A stretch of 64,000 nucleotides of DNA from Patulibacter americanus DSM 16676 (GCF_000420025.1 NZ_ATUD01000004.1:62001-126000), one strand, 5' to 3'; shown: positions 15,722 to 25,494, counted from the first letter of the stretch. The notes: generated from the letters alone by a model not told the origin. A program made the numbers and translations.

Positions 15722-16747
15722 CTAGCCCTGGTGCGGGATCAGGCGCAGGACGCCGTCGCTGCCGACGACGGCGAGGCCCTCGGGGCCGGCGGGAACGCTC
15801 TTCCCGTTGTCCGACCCGGTGGGGACGGTCGACACGCTGCGGCCGCTGGGCACGCTCCACGTGTGCAGGCCCGTGGTGCCCCGGACGGCGCTGACCCGCG
15901 CCCCGTTCGGGGAGACGGTCAGCGGTCCGAAGCCCGTCTCGTTGTACGCCGAGCCGCCGAAGGACGTCCGGGAGACGACGGACGTGCGCCCGTTCGCCCG
16001 GACGACGCGGAGCGCGAAGGTGAACCCGGCGCCGCCGCGCTCGCGGGGCGTGGCGGTCGTGTACGCGAGGCCCCCGCCGCGGATCGGCGTCGTGGCGCGG
16101 ATGGAGGTGGTGGCGCTGAGCGAGGTCGCCGCCGCCTGCCGGGCCTCCACCGTGGAACGGCGGCCGGTGAGCGTGCCGCTGTGCAGCGTCCACCCCTGCT
16201 TGCCCCCCGTGCGCTGCAGCCGCGCGAAGGAGACCCGACCGGCGAGGAGTCCGGGGGCGGAGAGGTCGGTGCCCGGGGCGGACACCGGCAGGCGCTTCGG
16301 GGCGGCGCTGCCGTCGAGCGGCAGCACGTACAGGGCCCCGCGCTGGACGGGCTGGCTCGACGGCCGCGTGCGGAACGTGGTGGTGTTGGCGGTCGCGACG
16401 ACGGCGACGGCCTTCCCGGCCCGGTCGGTGCCGACGGCGACGTCCACCGGTGCCGTCGGGAGCGCCCGGTCGATGACGCGCGGGGCGGCCCCGGGGCCGT
16501 CGCGGACGACGAGCACGGCGCGCTTGCCGGTGGCGTCGGTCCGGCGCAGCCACGCGACGGTGGCGCCGGAGGCGGAGACGGCGATCGGCCGCTGCTCGAG
16601 GACGACCGCGTCGGCGGGCGGCGCAGGGCTCGGGGTCGGCGCGGCGTGCGCGGCGGAGACGCCCAGCGCGGGGACCACGACGAGGGCGCCGAGGGCGACG
16701 CGACGGACGCCGCGGGGGACGGACGGCAGGGACGGGAACACGGGCAC
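15722..16747 (-). CDS. Secreted beta-propeller-like protein of the sigma-factor operon
   Basis: The 341-residue protein starts at GTG 16747, fixed by AGGAG (16754-16758) six bases upstream. A signal peptide (RRVALGALVVVPALGVS, cleavage at AHA near residue 35) leads into repeated strand-turn-strand units: ISVSASGATVAWLRR-like, VAVGTDRAGKAVAVV, ALYVLPLDGSAAPKRLPV, LTVSPNGARVSAV and GLAVVGSDGVLRLI. Spacing of about 45-55 residues resembles TolB/WD-type propellers, probably five or six blades. No lipobox or sortase signal is seen, so it is probably released or loosely held outside. First gene of the operon, it may bind the ligand sensed by the SH3-like end of the fused sigma protein; that is inference. 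Confidence 0.75.
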   Translation of the reverse strand: MPVFPSLPSVPRGVRRVALGALVVVPALGVSAAHAAPTPSPAPPADAVVLEQRPIAVSASGATVAWLRRTDATGKRAVLVVRDGPGAAPRVIDRALPTAPVDVAVGTDRAGKAVAVVATANTTTFRTRPSSQPVQRGALYVLPLDGSAAPKRLPVSAPGTDLSAPGLLAGRVSFARLQRTGGKQGWTLHSGTLTGRRSTVEARQAAATSLSATTSIRATTPIRGGGLAYTTATPRERGGAGFTFALRVVRANGRTSVVSRTSFGGSAYNETGFGPLTVSPNGARVSAVRGTTGLHTWSVPSGRSVSTVPTGSDNGKSVPAGPEGLAVVGSDGVLRLIPHQG

Positions 16748-16799
16748 GGATGACTCCTGGGGGACGGAGGGGGACGGTGTTGCAGAGGAGGAGACGGCG

Positions 16800-16826
16800 A
16801 ACGGTCGCGGGATTCACGGACCTTCC
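16800..16826 (-). promoter_or_regulatory. Possible ECF-type promoter of the sigma operon
   Basis: On the minus strand GGAAG (16825-16821) and CGTT (16803-16800) are separated by about 17 bases, close to the GGAAC-N16/17-CGTT pattern of extracytoplasmic-function sigma factors. It lies about 50 bases upstream of the first gene of the operon that ends in the fused sigma factor, so autoregulation is possible. Matches this short arise by chance in GC-rich DNA. Confidence 0.25.
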
Positions 16827-16894
16827 GCGGACGTTCTACGGGACCGCCGCGGGCGGGACGCCGCGAGGGCCCGTGCGGACGTGCCCGGCCGGCC

Positions 16895-18163
16895 TCAGGT
16901 CGGGGCCGACGACGGCGCCGGCGCCCCGACGTCGAGGGGGTGCTCGAGCTCGTCCCGGCGCAGGCCCAGCCCCCAGAGCACGGCCACGCCCGCCACCGCC
17001 GGCACCACACCCACGGCCACGAAGACGGCGCCGATCCCGAACAGCTCGCCCGCGGGCCCCGCGAGCGCCATCGACACCGGCATGAGCCCGAGCGAGACGA
17101 ACCAGTCGAGGCTGGAGACGCGGCCCTGCAGACGGCCCGGCACCCGGCGCTGCAGCAGGGTGCCCCAGATGACCTGGCCGCCCGAGTCGACGAGCCCGAC
17201 GAGGAAGAGCAGCGCGAGCATGATCCAGAACACCTGGAGCAGCCCGATCGCGGCCATCGGCAGCGTGCCCACGCCCCACATGAACAGCATCGCCGTGAGG
17301 TAGCGCCGGGGGAGGGGTCGCGAGGAGACGATCAGGGCGCCGATCCCGGAGCCGACCCCGTAGGCGGCGAGGAGCAGGCCGTACTCCGAGGAGCCGCCGC
17401 CGACCTGCTCCTTGACCGCGAACGGCAGGAGCACCTCGATCGGGCCGATGATGAACAGCACCGCGACCATCGCGAAGAGGAGGGTGCTCCACAGCCACCG
17501 CTCGCCGCGCACGTAGCGCCACCCCTCGACGAGCTCCGTCAGGGGGGAGGTCGCCGGCGCGGCCTCGCTCGCGCGGGGGGAGGGCACGTGGCGCATGGCC
17601 GCCAGGCAGACGACGGACACCACGTACGTCGCACCGTTGGTGAGCATCGCGACGCCGGGACCGGTGGCGGCGACGAGCAGCCCGCCGAGGGCGGGGCCGC
17701 TCGCGTACAGCGCGAGGGGCCGGATCACCCCCTCCAGCCCGTTGGCCGCCAGGAGCTCGTCCTCGGGCACGAGCTGTGGGACGAGCGCCGTGAACGCGGG
17801 GACGAAGAACGCCTCGGCCGAGCCGATCACCAGGGCGCCGACCACGAGGTGCCAGAGCTCCAGCCCGCCCGTGACGGAGAGGACGCCCAGCGTGACGGTC
17901 GCCGCCGCCCGGGCCACGTCGGTGGCGAGCATGATCCGCCGCCGGGAGAAGCGATCCGCGACGACGCCGGCGAGCAGGATGCAGCCGACGAGTCCGACCG
18001 CGAACGCGGTGGTGACGAGGGAGAGCTGGACGGGCCCGCCGCCGAGCTCGATGACCTGCCAGGCCAGCGCCACGAGCCACAGGCCGTCACCGACCAGGGA
18101 CACGCTGAGGCCGGCCCAGAGGAGGCGGAACTCCCGGTGGCGGAGGGGACGGAGGGCGCGCAC
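16895..18163 (-). CDS. MFS transporter (MFS_3 / EntS-like exporter)
   Basis: The 422-residue protein, read from GTG 18163, has twelve predicted membrane helices. Its first conserved element is RHREFRLLWAGLSVSLVGDGLW, typical of the MFS_3 subgroup, with the loop 2-3 motif GVVADRFSRRRIM (about 70-82) and a repeat of it in the second half. Members export siderophores, drugs or macrolides; the substrate here is unknown. The central loop (about 195-210) is Ala/Pro-rich. An upstream ATG at 18340 would add 59 low-complexity residues and run into the divergent cmk gene, so the GTG is preferred. It has no clear Shine-Dalgarno. It follows the sigma operon on the same strand but upstream of it, with 147 bp between. 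Confidence 0.85.
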   Translation of the reverse strand: MRALRPLRHREFRLLWAGLSVSLVGDGLWLVALAWQVIELGGGPVQLSLVTTAFAVGLVGCILLAGVVADRFSRRRIMLATDVARAAATVTLGVLSVTGGLELWHLVVGALVIGSAEAFFVPAFTALVPQLVPEDELLAANGLEGVIRPLALYASGPALGGLLVAATGPGVAMLTNGATYVVSVVCLAAMRHVPSPRASEAAPATSPLTELVEGWRYVRGERWLWSTLLFAMVAVLFIIGPIEVLLPFAVKEQVGGGSSEYGLLLAAYGVGSGIGALIVSSRPLPRRYLTAMLFMWGVGTLPMAAIGLLQVFWIMLALLFLVGLVDSGGQVIWGTLLQRRVPGRLQGRVSSLDWFVSLGLMPVSMALAGPAGELFGIGAVFVAVGVVPAVAGVAVLWGLGLRRDELEHPLDVGAPAPSSAPT

Positions 18164-18247
18164 GGCGTCCGTACTTGTAGCGGTCGCCGCCCGTCCGTCG
18201 CCGCCTCCCCGCCCGGCCCCCGCCCCGCTCGGAGCAGGGTCGCCGTC

Positions 18248-18253
18248 TATCCT
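18248..18253 (+). promoter_or_regulatory. Leaderless -10 box of the cmk-der operon
   Basis: TATCCT lies seven bases before the cmk ATG (18261). The intervening GGGTGGG is not a proper Shine-Dalgarno at that distance, so a leaderless transcript is likely. Confidence 0.48.
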
Positions 18254-18260
18254 GGGTGGG

Positions 18261-18926
18261 ATGCTCGTCGCGATCGACGGTCCTGTAGGGGCCGGCAAGT
18301 CCACCGTGGCGCGTGCCGTCGCCGCCCGCCTGGGGTTCACCTACCTCGACACCGGTGCCATGTACCGCTGCGTCGCCCTGGCGCAGATCCAGGACGAGGC
18401 GTCGGACCTCAAGCGCACCACGGAGGACCTGCGGATCGACTTCGAGGGCGACCGCGTGCTGCTCGGCTCGGCCGATGCCACGGAGGCCATCCGCACGCCG
18501 GAGGTCTCGCAGCGGGCGTCCGTGGTGGCGACGGACCCCGAGGTGCGCGAGCAGCTCGTGGACCGCCAGCGCGGGCTCACCCAGCGCGGCGACTGGGTCG
18601 CGGAGGGCCGGGACATCGGCACCGTCGTGCGCCCCGACGCCGAGCTCAAGGTCTTCCTGACCGCGAGCGACGAGGAGCGTGCCGGCCGGCGCGCCGCCCA
18701 GACGGGCCGCAGCATCGCGGAGGAGCTGGCCGACCTCCGCGAGCGCGACGAGCGAGACCGCACCCGTGAGGCATCCCCGCTGGTGCGGGCCGACGACGCC
18801 GTCGAGCTCGACACCACCGGTCTGCCCTTCGACGAGGTCGTCGAGCGGATCGCGCGCATGGCCGAGGACGTCCGCGCGGGCACCCCCGCGGCGGAAGCAG
18901 CACCACAGCAGGCGGAGAACACATGA
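18261..18926 (+). CDS. cmk: Cytidylate kinase
   Basis: The 221-residue enzyme phosphorylates CMP and dCMP with ATP. The P-loop is GPVGAGKST (7-15), followed by the nucleotide-binding DTGAMYR (about 30-36), the GRDIGTVV motif (about 118-125) and the lid segment [14 protein letters not shown]. All conserved positions of the family are present. The C-terminus carries about 20 extra Ala/Gln/Glu-rich residues. Its stop overlaps the der start by four bases (ATGA), giving the conserved cmk-der pair, and aroA lies 4.5 kb upstream rather than adjacent as in many bacteria; the sigma operon and MFS gene are inserted between. Confidence 0.95.
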   Translation: MLVAIDGPVGAGKSTVARAVAARLGFTYLDTGAMYRCVALAQIQDEASDLKRTTEDLRIDFEGDRVLLGSADATEAIRTPEVSQRASVVATDPEVREQLVDRQRGLTQRGDWVAEGRDIGTVVRPDAELKVFLTASDEERAGRRAAQTGRSIAEELADLRERDERDRTREASPLVRADDAVELDTTGLPFDEVVERIARMAEDVRAGTPAAEAAPQQAENT

Positions 18927-20413
18927 GGCAGGTCGCGATCGTCGGGTTCCCGAACGTCGGGAAGTCGTCCCTGGTCAACCGGCTCACGGGCCGGCGCGAG
19001 GCCGTGGTCCACGAGCGGGCCGGCATCACGCGCGACCGCAAGCACCTCGAGGCGGAGTGGAACGGGCGCAAGTTCGAGCTCGTCGACACGGGCGGCGTGG
19101 ACGCGCTGGACCCCGACCCCATGGCCGCCGCGATCCTGGACCAGGTCCGCTCCGCGCTGGCCACGGCCGACGTCGCGGTGATGGTCGTCGACGCGAAGTT
19201 CGGGCTGCGCCCGGGCGACGCCGAGCTCGCCGACATCCTGCGCCGCTGGCACGGGCCCAAGCTCGTCGCCGCGAACAAGATCGACGTCGGCAAGGACATC
19301 CCGACGGCCTCCGAGTTCTACGGCCTCGGGCTCGGCGAGCCGATGCCGGTGTCCGCCGCCCAGGGCCTCGGCACGGGCGACCTCCTCGACAAGATCGTGG
19401 AGCTGCTCCCGGAGGGCGACGACGGCGCCGGCGACGACGGCGCGCTGCGCCTGGCCATCATCGGCCGGCCGAACGTCGGCAAGTCCACGATGTTCAACAA
19501 GCTCGTGGGCGACGAGCGCACGATCGTCTCGAACGTCGCGGGCACGACCCGCGACGCGATCGACCTGCCGATGGAGATCGACGGGCGCCCGATCGTGATC
19601 GTCGACACCGCCGGCATGCGGCGGCAGTCGAAGGTCTCGGAGTCCGTCGAGTACTACACGACGCTGCGCTCCCAGCGGGCGGTCGACCGGGCCGACGTCG
19701 CGATCGTCGTCTGCGACGCCGCCGACGGGGTGACGAGCCAGGACTTCCGCGTCGCCGAGCTCGCGATGCGGGCCAACTGCTCCACGCTGCTCGTGCTCAA
19801 CAAGTGGGACGAGCACAACATGAGCGACGACGACCTCGCCCACGAGCGGGCGCGCGTCCAGCAGAAGCTCCGCCTGCGCCCGCGCGTCCTCACGGCCTCC
19901 GCCATGACGGGCCGCAACGTCCAGCGCGTGATCGCCGAGGCGATCACCCTGGGCGACAAGCGCAAGGGCCGCATCCCGACCTCGCAGCTCAACCGCTTCC
20001 TCGGCGAGGTCGTCGAGGCCAAGCAGCCGCCGGCCGTCCGCGGCGCCCGGCTGAAGATGCTGTACATGACGCAGGTGGGCGAGGAGCCGCCCCGCTTCTC
20101 GATCTCCGTCAACGACCGGGCCCGCGTCGTGCGCTCCTACGCGTACTTCGTGGAGAACCGGCTGCGTGCGCGCTTCGGCTTCGACGGCGTGCCGATCGTC
20201 ATCGACTTCAACGAGCGCAAGAGCCGCCGCAGCGAGGTTTCCATGAGCCCCGCGCGCCAGCGCCGCAAGATCGAGGCGGAGATGGCGCCGGACGAGGACG
20301 AGTTCCCCGTCGACGAGGCCGACCTGCCCGAGGTCCCCGAGTACGAGATCGGGCCCGAGATCGACGACCTTCCGTGGGTCGACGCCGGGTCCGACGACGA
20401 CCTCGACGACTGA
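18923..20413 (+). CDS. der: Ribosome assembly GTPase Der (EngA)
   Basis: The 496-residue protein has two tandem Era-type GTPase domains and a KH-like domain. G1 motifs are GFPNVGKSS (8-16) and GRPNVGKST (about 180-188); G3 motifs are DTGG (about 55) and DTAG; G4 motifs are NKID and NKWD. The KH-like domain (about 355-440) includes the segment [14 protein letters not shown] and the basic FNERKSRR. The last 55 residues are an acidic tail rich in Asp and Glu, longer than in Escherichia coli. Der acts in maturation of the 50S subunit. Translation is coupled to cmk by a four-base overlap. A strong hairpin five bases after the stop closes the operon. Confidence 0.96.
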   Translation: MRQVAIVGFPNVGKSSLVNRLTGRREAVVHERAGITRDRKHLEAEWNGRKFELVDTGGVDALDPDPMAAAILDQVRSALATADVAVMVVDAKFGLRPGDAELADILRRWHGPKLVAANKIDVGKDIPTASEFYGLGLGEPMPVSAAQGLGTGDLLDKIVELLPEGDDGAGDDGALRLAIIGRPNVGKSTMFNKLVGDERTIVSNVAGTTRDAIDLPMEIDGRPIVIVDTAGMRRQSKVSESVEYYTTLRSQRAVDRADVAIVVCDAADGVTSQDFRVAELAMRANCSTLLVLNKWDEHNMSDDDLAHERARVQQKLRLRPRVLTASAMTGRNVQRVIAEAITLGDKRKGRIPTSQLNRFLGEVVEAKQPPAVRGARLKMLYMTQVGEEPPRFSISVNDRARVVRSYAYFVENRLRARFGFDGVPIVIDFNERKSRRSEVSMSPARQRRKIEAEMAPDEDEFPVDEADLPEVPEYEIGPEIDDLPWVDAGSDDDLDD

Positions 20414-20417
20414 GCGC

Positions 20418-20442
20418 CGACGCCGGGGCCGCCCCGGCGTCG
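20418..20442 (+). terminator. GC hairpin terminator candidate after der
   Basis: CGACGCCGGGG (20418-20428) pairs perfectly with CCCCGGCGTCG (20432-20442) around a three-base loop. No T tract follows. The remaining 240 bases to metK contain no riboswitch core that I recognise; AGGA nine bases before the metK ATG can serve as its Shine-Dalgarno. Confidence 0.55.
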
Positions 20443-20684
20443 CCCGCCGCCGCTGCTCGCGCGGCAGGGCGCGGGCGGGGGCCCGGCACCCGACAGCGCC
20501 AAAGCGCGTCATGTCGATAGGCTTTCCCGGCTTCTCGGAGTTGCTGCGTGCCGTCGTCCCCGGCGCCCGCGCGTCCGGCACGACGCGCGCCCCCGGGTGC
20601 CGTCCTGGCCCGGGCCCCGCGCGAGAGTCGGACGACCGTGCCCAGCCCGGGACATTCACCCGCTGACGTCGATCCCAGGATCCC

Positions 20685-21905
<1,221 letters not shown>

Positions 21906-21911
21906 CGCATG

Positions 21912-21931
21912 GTCTGAGGCCCGCCTCAGAC
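21912..21931 (+). terminator. First of two tandem hairpins after metK
   Basis: GTCTGAGGC (21912-21920) pairs perfectly with GCCTCAGAC (21923-21931) across two bases, six bases after the stop codon. Confidence 0.45.
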
Positions 21932-21937
21932 GCATAC

Positions 21938-21968
21938 GCGCCGCCGAACGGGTTCTTCCCGGCGGCGC
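21938..21968 (+). terminator. Second of two tandem hairpins after metK
   Basis: GCGCCGCCG (21938-21946) pairs perfectly with CGGCGGCGC (21960-21968) around a 13-base loop that contains GGGTTCTT. With the preceding stem it forms a double hairpin, probably a strong stop for a highly expressed gene. Confidence 0.5.
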
Positions 21969-22092
21969 GGGATCGGGTCCGTTCTCCGCAGGGGGGCGGG
22001 CCCGACGTCGTTCTGGGTGGCGGCGGTCCGCGTCGTTCGCGCTGTCTCGTAGGCGCTAACCGGATCGTCACGATTCGCGCCCTACCCGTGCG

Positions 22093-22098
22093 TAGCTT
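22093..22098 (+). promoter_or_regulatory. Leaderless -10 box of the phosphatase gene
   Basis: TAGCTT lies eleven bases before the GTG at 22110 with no Shine-Dalgarno. It is one base beyond the usual 6-10 spacing seen in this window. Confidence 0.38.
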
Positions 22099-22109
22099 GC
22101 GGTGTCGAC

Positions 22110-23948
22110 GTGTCGACGCTCCGCCCGGTCCTGCCCACCCCCGGCCGTCCGCGCCCCCGCTCGGGGCGCTTGGTCGCGCTCGCCGTGGTCTCCGTCGGCG
22201 TCCTGCCCGGGGTCGCGGGGGCGGCGGAGCCCGAGCTGCCCTACCGCGCCACCCCCGTGCCCGACCGCGTGGTGATGTCGCCGACCACGACGCCGGAGCG
22301 CTCACAGACGTTCGGCTGGCGGACGGACGGCGAGACCGCCACGGGCCGCGCCGAGGCCCAGCGGATGGAGGGTGGTGCGGCCGTCGGCCCCGTGATCGCG
22401 GCCGACGCGACGACCGCCGACCGGCGGACGGTCGGGCACGAGGGGGGTCGGGACTACGCCGTCCGCCACCACCGCGCGAAGGTGGCGGGCCTCGACCCGG
22501 GCGTCACCTACCGCTACCGCGTCGGCTCCGACGCCGGCTGGAGCCCGTGGCGCACGTTCACCACGGCCGACCCCGACCCGGAGAAGCCGTGGCGCTGGCT
22601 CGCCGTCGGCGACGCCCAGAACGGGCTCGACGACCGGTGGCCGGTCAACATGGGTCGCGCCCTCGCCGCCGTACCGGACGCGGCGCTCGTCGTGCACGCT
22701 GGTGACCAGATCAACCGGCCCACGTTCGACAAGGACTGGGGCGACTGGTTCGCGGGCCTGGGGGAGGCGGCGGCCACCAAGAACCACCTCACCGTCCCCG
22801 GCAACCACGAGTACTCCTACGACGCCGACAGCATCGACCTGCTGGGCAGCAACTACCTGGCGCACTTCCCGGTGGAGCCCAACGGCGCGACGCTCGGTCG
22901 GAACACCACCGTCGTGGACCACCGGGGCGTCCGCTTCATCACGCTCGACACCGGCCTGGCCGGGATCGACGCCATCGCGCTCGCCAACCAGCGCGCGTGG
23001 CTCGCCCGGCAGCTCGAGGACCACCGCCAGCGCTTCACGGTCGTCACCTTCCACTTCCCCGTCTACACGGCGGCCGACCGGTTCCCGAGCGACAACCCGG
23101 CCGTCCGCGGCGCGTTCGGGGACCTCCTGGAGCGGCACGACGTCGACCTCGTGCTCAACGGCCACGACCACACGTACGCCCGCGGCTTCAAGACCCGCAA
23201 CGGGCCGACCTACGTCGTCAGCGTCCTCGGGCCGAAGTACTACGACCAGCAGCCCGACGGGCGGAACACGTGGACCGCCAACGGTGCGACGCGCGTGGTC
23301 GCGGCGGCGGAGACGTCGACGTTCGGGGCGATCTGCATGCTGGGCGACCGGCTGGTCTTCGAGTCCGTGATCGCCGCGAAGGGCGAGGCGTCGACGACCG
23401 TGCGGGAGGTCGGCGAGCCGCTCGACGCGTTCACGATCGACAAGCGCGGCGGCCGCAAGCAGGTGCTCGAGGGCGGCCGCTGCGCCACCGGCGACCCGCG
23501 GCCGGCCGAGCCTGGTCCCGCCCCGGGCGACGCGCCCGTCGGGGACCCGGCCCCGTCGACGCCGCTCGGCGGGCCCGTCGGGCCGCCGTCGGGCCCCGGC
23601 GCGTCCGGTGCGATGCCGTCCCGGCTCCGCGGACCGGCACTCCGTTGGCGGGGGACGACCGCCGTCCCGCGCAGCGGTGCGCTGCGCCTGCGGCTGACGT
23701 TCGGGGCCCCGGGTCGGCTGACGGTCACGGCCGCCGACCGCCGCCGCCCGGGGCGCCGCGTCACGGCGACGGTCCGGCGGACGGTGACGCGCGCCGGTGC
23801 CCGCACGGTCGTCCTGCGCCCGACGGCCGCGGCCCGCGCGACGCTCCGGCGCACCGGCCGCCTGCCCGCACGCGTCACGGTGTCGTTCCGGCCGGAGAAC
23901 GGTCCCGCCCGGACCGTCCGCCGGACCGTGCGGCTGCGGCTCCGCTGA
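22110..23948 (+). CDS. Secreted purple-acid-phosphatase-like metallophosphoesterase
   Basis: The 612-residue precursor has a signal peptide (to about residue 38, VAGAAEP), then a fibronectin-like N-domain of purple acid phosphatases (about 48-152, ending YRYRVGSDAGWSPWRTF). The catalytic domain carries GDAQ (167-170), HAGDQ (196-200), GNHE (231-234), FHFP (about 313-316) and GHDHTYAR (about 351-358), so the two-metal centre is complete. A Pro/Gly-rich linker follows at about 466-510. A basic, strand-rich C-domain of about 100 residues, with repeated TVRRTV, may hold the enzyme at the cell wall. The tyrosine that gives purple enzymes their colour is not obvious. The 3' end overlaps the convergent exporter gene by 74 bp. 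Confidence 0.86.
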   Translation: MSTLRPVLPTPGRPRPRSGRLVALAVVSVGVLPGVAGAAEPELPYRATPVPDRVVMSPTTTPERSQTFGWRTDGETATGRAEAQRMEGGAAVGPVIAADATTADRRTVGHEGGRDYAVRHHRAKVAGLDPGVTYRYRVGSDAGWSPWRTFTTADPDPEKPWRWLAVGDAQNGLDDRWPVNMGRALAAVPDAALVVHAGDQINRPTFDKDWGDWFAGLGEAAATKNHLTVPGNHEYSYDADSIDLLGSNYLAHFPVEPNGATLGRNTTVVDHRGVRFITLDTGLAGIDAIALANQRAWLARQLEDHRQRFTVVTFHFPVYTAADRFPSDNPAVRGAFGDLLERHDVDLVLNGHDHTYARGFKTRNGPTYVVSVLGPKYYDQQPDGRNTWTANGATRVVAAAETSTFGAICMLGDRLVFESVIAAKGEASTTVREVGEPLDAFTIDKRGGRKQVLEGGRCATGDPRPAEPGPAPGDAPVGDPAPSTPLGGPVGPPSGPGASGAMPSRLRGPALRWRGTTAVPRSGALRLRLTFGAPGRLTVTAADRRRPGRRVTATVRRTVTRAGARTVVLRPTAAARATLRRTGRLPARVTVSFRPENGPARTVRRTVRLRLR

Positions 23949-24861
23949 CCGCCAGCGCGGCGACGAGCGCCAGGGCCAGGCCCGAGACGGTCAGGAGCGT
24001 GAGCGGCTCGCCGAACATCGCCGCGCCCCACACCGACGTGACGGGGGCGATGAGGAACAGCAGGCCGTTGACGGGCGTCACCCCGATGCGCTCGACGAGC
24101 AGCCAGTAGAGGCCGTAGCCGCCGAACGTCGGCAGGACGACGAGCCACGCCGTCGCGAGCCAGAACCCGCTCGTGGCGGGCGGGACCGCGTCGGACGTGA
24201 CGAGCGCCAGGACGGTGAAGACGACCGCCGAGGTCGTGCAGTGGACCGCCAGCGCCGCGAGCGGGGGAGTCCTGACCGCGGTCCGGCGCTCGACGAACGT
24301 CGAGGCCAGCAGGCTCAGCATCCCGGCGAACGGCACGAGGTACGCCCACCACGGCGCCGTGCTCGTCGGCGCGGTCGCGTCGGACCAGGTCACGAGGACG
24401 ACGCCCGCGAGCCCGAGCGCCAGCCCCGCCCGCTGGCGCGCGCTCACGGCGACACCCAGCAGGGGGCCGACGAGCGCGGCGGCCACGAGCGGCTGCAGCC
24501 CGTCGATGAGCGCGGTGGTGCCCGTGCTCACGCCGAGCCCGATCGCGCCGTAGACCGTCAGCAGGTAGCCCGACTGCGAGAGCAGGCCGACCACCACGTG
24601 GGTCCCGACGTCGCCCCGGGTCCGCCCCCGAAGGCCGTGCCCCGCCCGCGCGAGCGCCAGCGGCACGAGGACGAGGGCGAGCGGGACGAACCGCCACATC
24701 AGGGTGGTGGCCACGGGGGCCTCCGCGGAGCCGAGCTTCGCCCCGATGAACCCGGAGGACCAGCAGAGCACGAACACCACGGCCAGACCGGTCGTGATCC
24801 AGGCGCGGCGCGTGAGCCGCGGCGCGGCGCGGCGCCGCGGTATACCGATCGGTGTACCCAT
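23875..24861 (-). CDS. EamA/RhaT-family drug-metabolite transporter
   Basis: The 328-residue protein has ten predicted membrane helices in two EamA repeats (about 20-155 and 170-310). The opening VFVLCWSSGFIGAKLG and the second-half segment GLYWLLVERIGVTPVNGLLFLIAPVTSVWGAAMFGEPLT are typical. Such proteins export amino acids or metabolites. The start at ATG 24861 is supported by TATAGT eight bases upstream on the coding strand. Its first seven codons double as one of two operator palindromes shared with the divergent TetR gene, so it is almost certainly the regulator's target. The 3' end overlaps the secreted phosphatase gene by 74 bp on the opposite strand; both frames look genuine. Confidence 0.9.
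   Translation of the reverse strand: MGTPIGIPRRRAAPRLTRRAWITTGLAVVFVLCWSSGFIGAKLGSAEAPVATTLMWRFVPLALVLVPLALARAGHGLRGRTRGDVGTHVVVGLLSQSGYLLTVYGAIGLGVSTGTTALIDGLQPLVAAALVGPLLGVAVSARQRAGLALGLAGVVLVTWSDATAPTSTAPWWAYLVPFAGMLSLLASTFVERRTAVRTPPLAALAVHCTTSAVVFTVLALVTSDAVPPATSGFWLATAWLVVLPTFGGYGLYWLLVERIGVTPVNGLLFLIAPVTSVWGAAMFGEPLTLLTVSGLALALVAALAVSGAAAARSGGRSGRDRSPAGTTP
24841..24856. promoter_or_regulatory. TetR operator 1, inside the start of the EamA gene
   Basis: TATACCGATCGGTGTA is a 16-bp palindrome with one mismatch. It covers codons 2-7 of the EamA gene, downstream of its predicted promoter. The centre is 31 bp from that of operator 2, about three helical turns. Confidence 0.65.
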
Positions 24862-24869
24862 GCGGGGCG

Positions 24870-24875
24870 ACTATA
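24870..24875 (-). promoter_or_regulatory. Leaderless -10 box of the EamA gene, overlapped by operator 2
   Basis: On the minus strand TATAGT lies eight bases before the ATG at 24861. Four of its bases are shared with operator 2. Confidence 0.5.
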
Positions 24876-24887
24876 CAGATCGGTATA
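24872..24887. promoter_or_regulatory. TetR operator 2, between the divergent promoters
   Basis: TATACAGATCGGTATA repeats the palindrome of operator 1 with one different mismatch. It overlaps the EamA -10 box and the position where a -35 for the tetR promoter would lie, so a bound repressor could block both genes. Confidence 0.65.
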
Positions 24888-24897
24888 CCCGAGTCGC

Positions 24898-24903
24898 TAT
24901 GCT
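24898..24903 (+). promoter_or_regulatory. Leaderless -10 box of the tetR gene
   Basis: TATGCT lies six bases before the ATG at 24910; no Shine-Dalgarno is present. Confidence 0.48.
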
Positions 24904-24909
24904 TCGTCC

Positions 24910-25476
24910 ATGACCGAGGCCATCGCCTGGACCCCGAAGGCGCAGGCGGTCCTGCAGGCCGCGTCCGAGCTCTTCTACGCCCGCGGCATCCATGCCGTGG
25001 GGGTCGACGCCATCGCGGAGCGCGCGGGCGTCACGAAGAAGACGCTCTACGACCGCTTCGGCTCGAAGGAGCGCCTCGTGGCGGAGTACCTGGGGGCGCG
25101 GGACCGGGAGTGGCGCGTGCTGCTGACGGAGCGGATGGAGGCCGCGGGCCCGGATCCGCGCGCGCGGCTGGCCGAGGTCTTCGCGGCCGCGGCCGACTGG
25201 GCGCGAGCGCGGGGGACCAACGGCTGCGCGATGGTCAACGCGCACGCCGAGATCTCGGACCCGTCCCACCCCGCCCACGCGGTGATGGTGGAGGAGAAGC
25301 GCTGGACGCTCGCGCTGTTCGTCGACCTGGCCGCGGCGGCGGGGGCCGCGGACCCCGGCCGCCTCGGCGCCCAGCTCATGCTGCTGCACGAGGGCGCCGT
25401 CGTGACCGCCGGGATGGGGGCCGTCGAGGACCCCTTCGGCGCCGCGCGCGCGGCGGCCGCGGCCCTCGTGGGGTGA
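24910..25476 (+). CDS. TetR-family regulator of the divergent EamA exporter
   Basis: The 188-residue protein has a TetR N-terminal helix-turn-helix (about 10-56: ASELFYARGIHAVGVDAIAERAGVTKKTLYDRFGSKERLVAEYL). The C-terminal ligand domain includes a conserved TNGCAMVNAHAEI segment (about 99-111) seen in regulators of the AcrR/YxaF type. It is transcribed divergently from the exporter across 48 bp that contain twin 16-bp palindromes, the textbook setting for a self-regulating repressor released by the exporter's substrate. The start is fixed by the -10 box at six bases and by the absence of a Shine-Dalgarno. The 3' end converges on the dehydrogenase gene with 18 bp between stops. Confidence 0.92.
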   Translation: MTEAIAWTPKAQAVLQAASELFYARGIHAVGVDAIAERAGVTKKTLYDRFGSKERLVAEYLGARDREWRVLLTERMEAAGPDPRARLAEVFAAAADWARARGTNGCAMVNAHAEISDPSHPAHAVMVEEKRWTLALFVDLAAAAGAADPGRLGAQLMLLHEGAVVTAGMGAVEDPFGAARAAAAALVG

Positions 25477-25494
25477 CCGCGACCGGGCGGGACC

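Noticed and set aside
18164..18340. Longer N-terminus for the MFS transporter (start at 18340)
   Set aside because: It would overlap the cmk gene and its promoter and adds only low-complexity residues.
20443..20684. SAM riboswitch before metK
   Set aside because: I found no SAM-I, SAM-II or SAM-IV core, and the stems I could draw are not in the right order.
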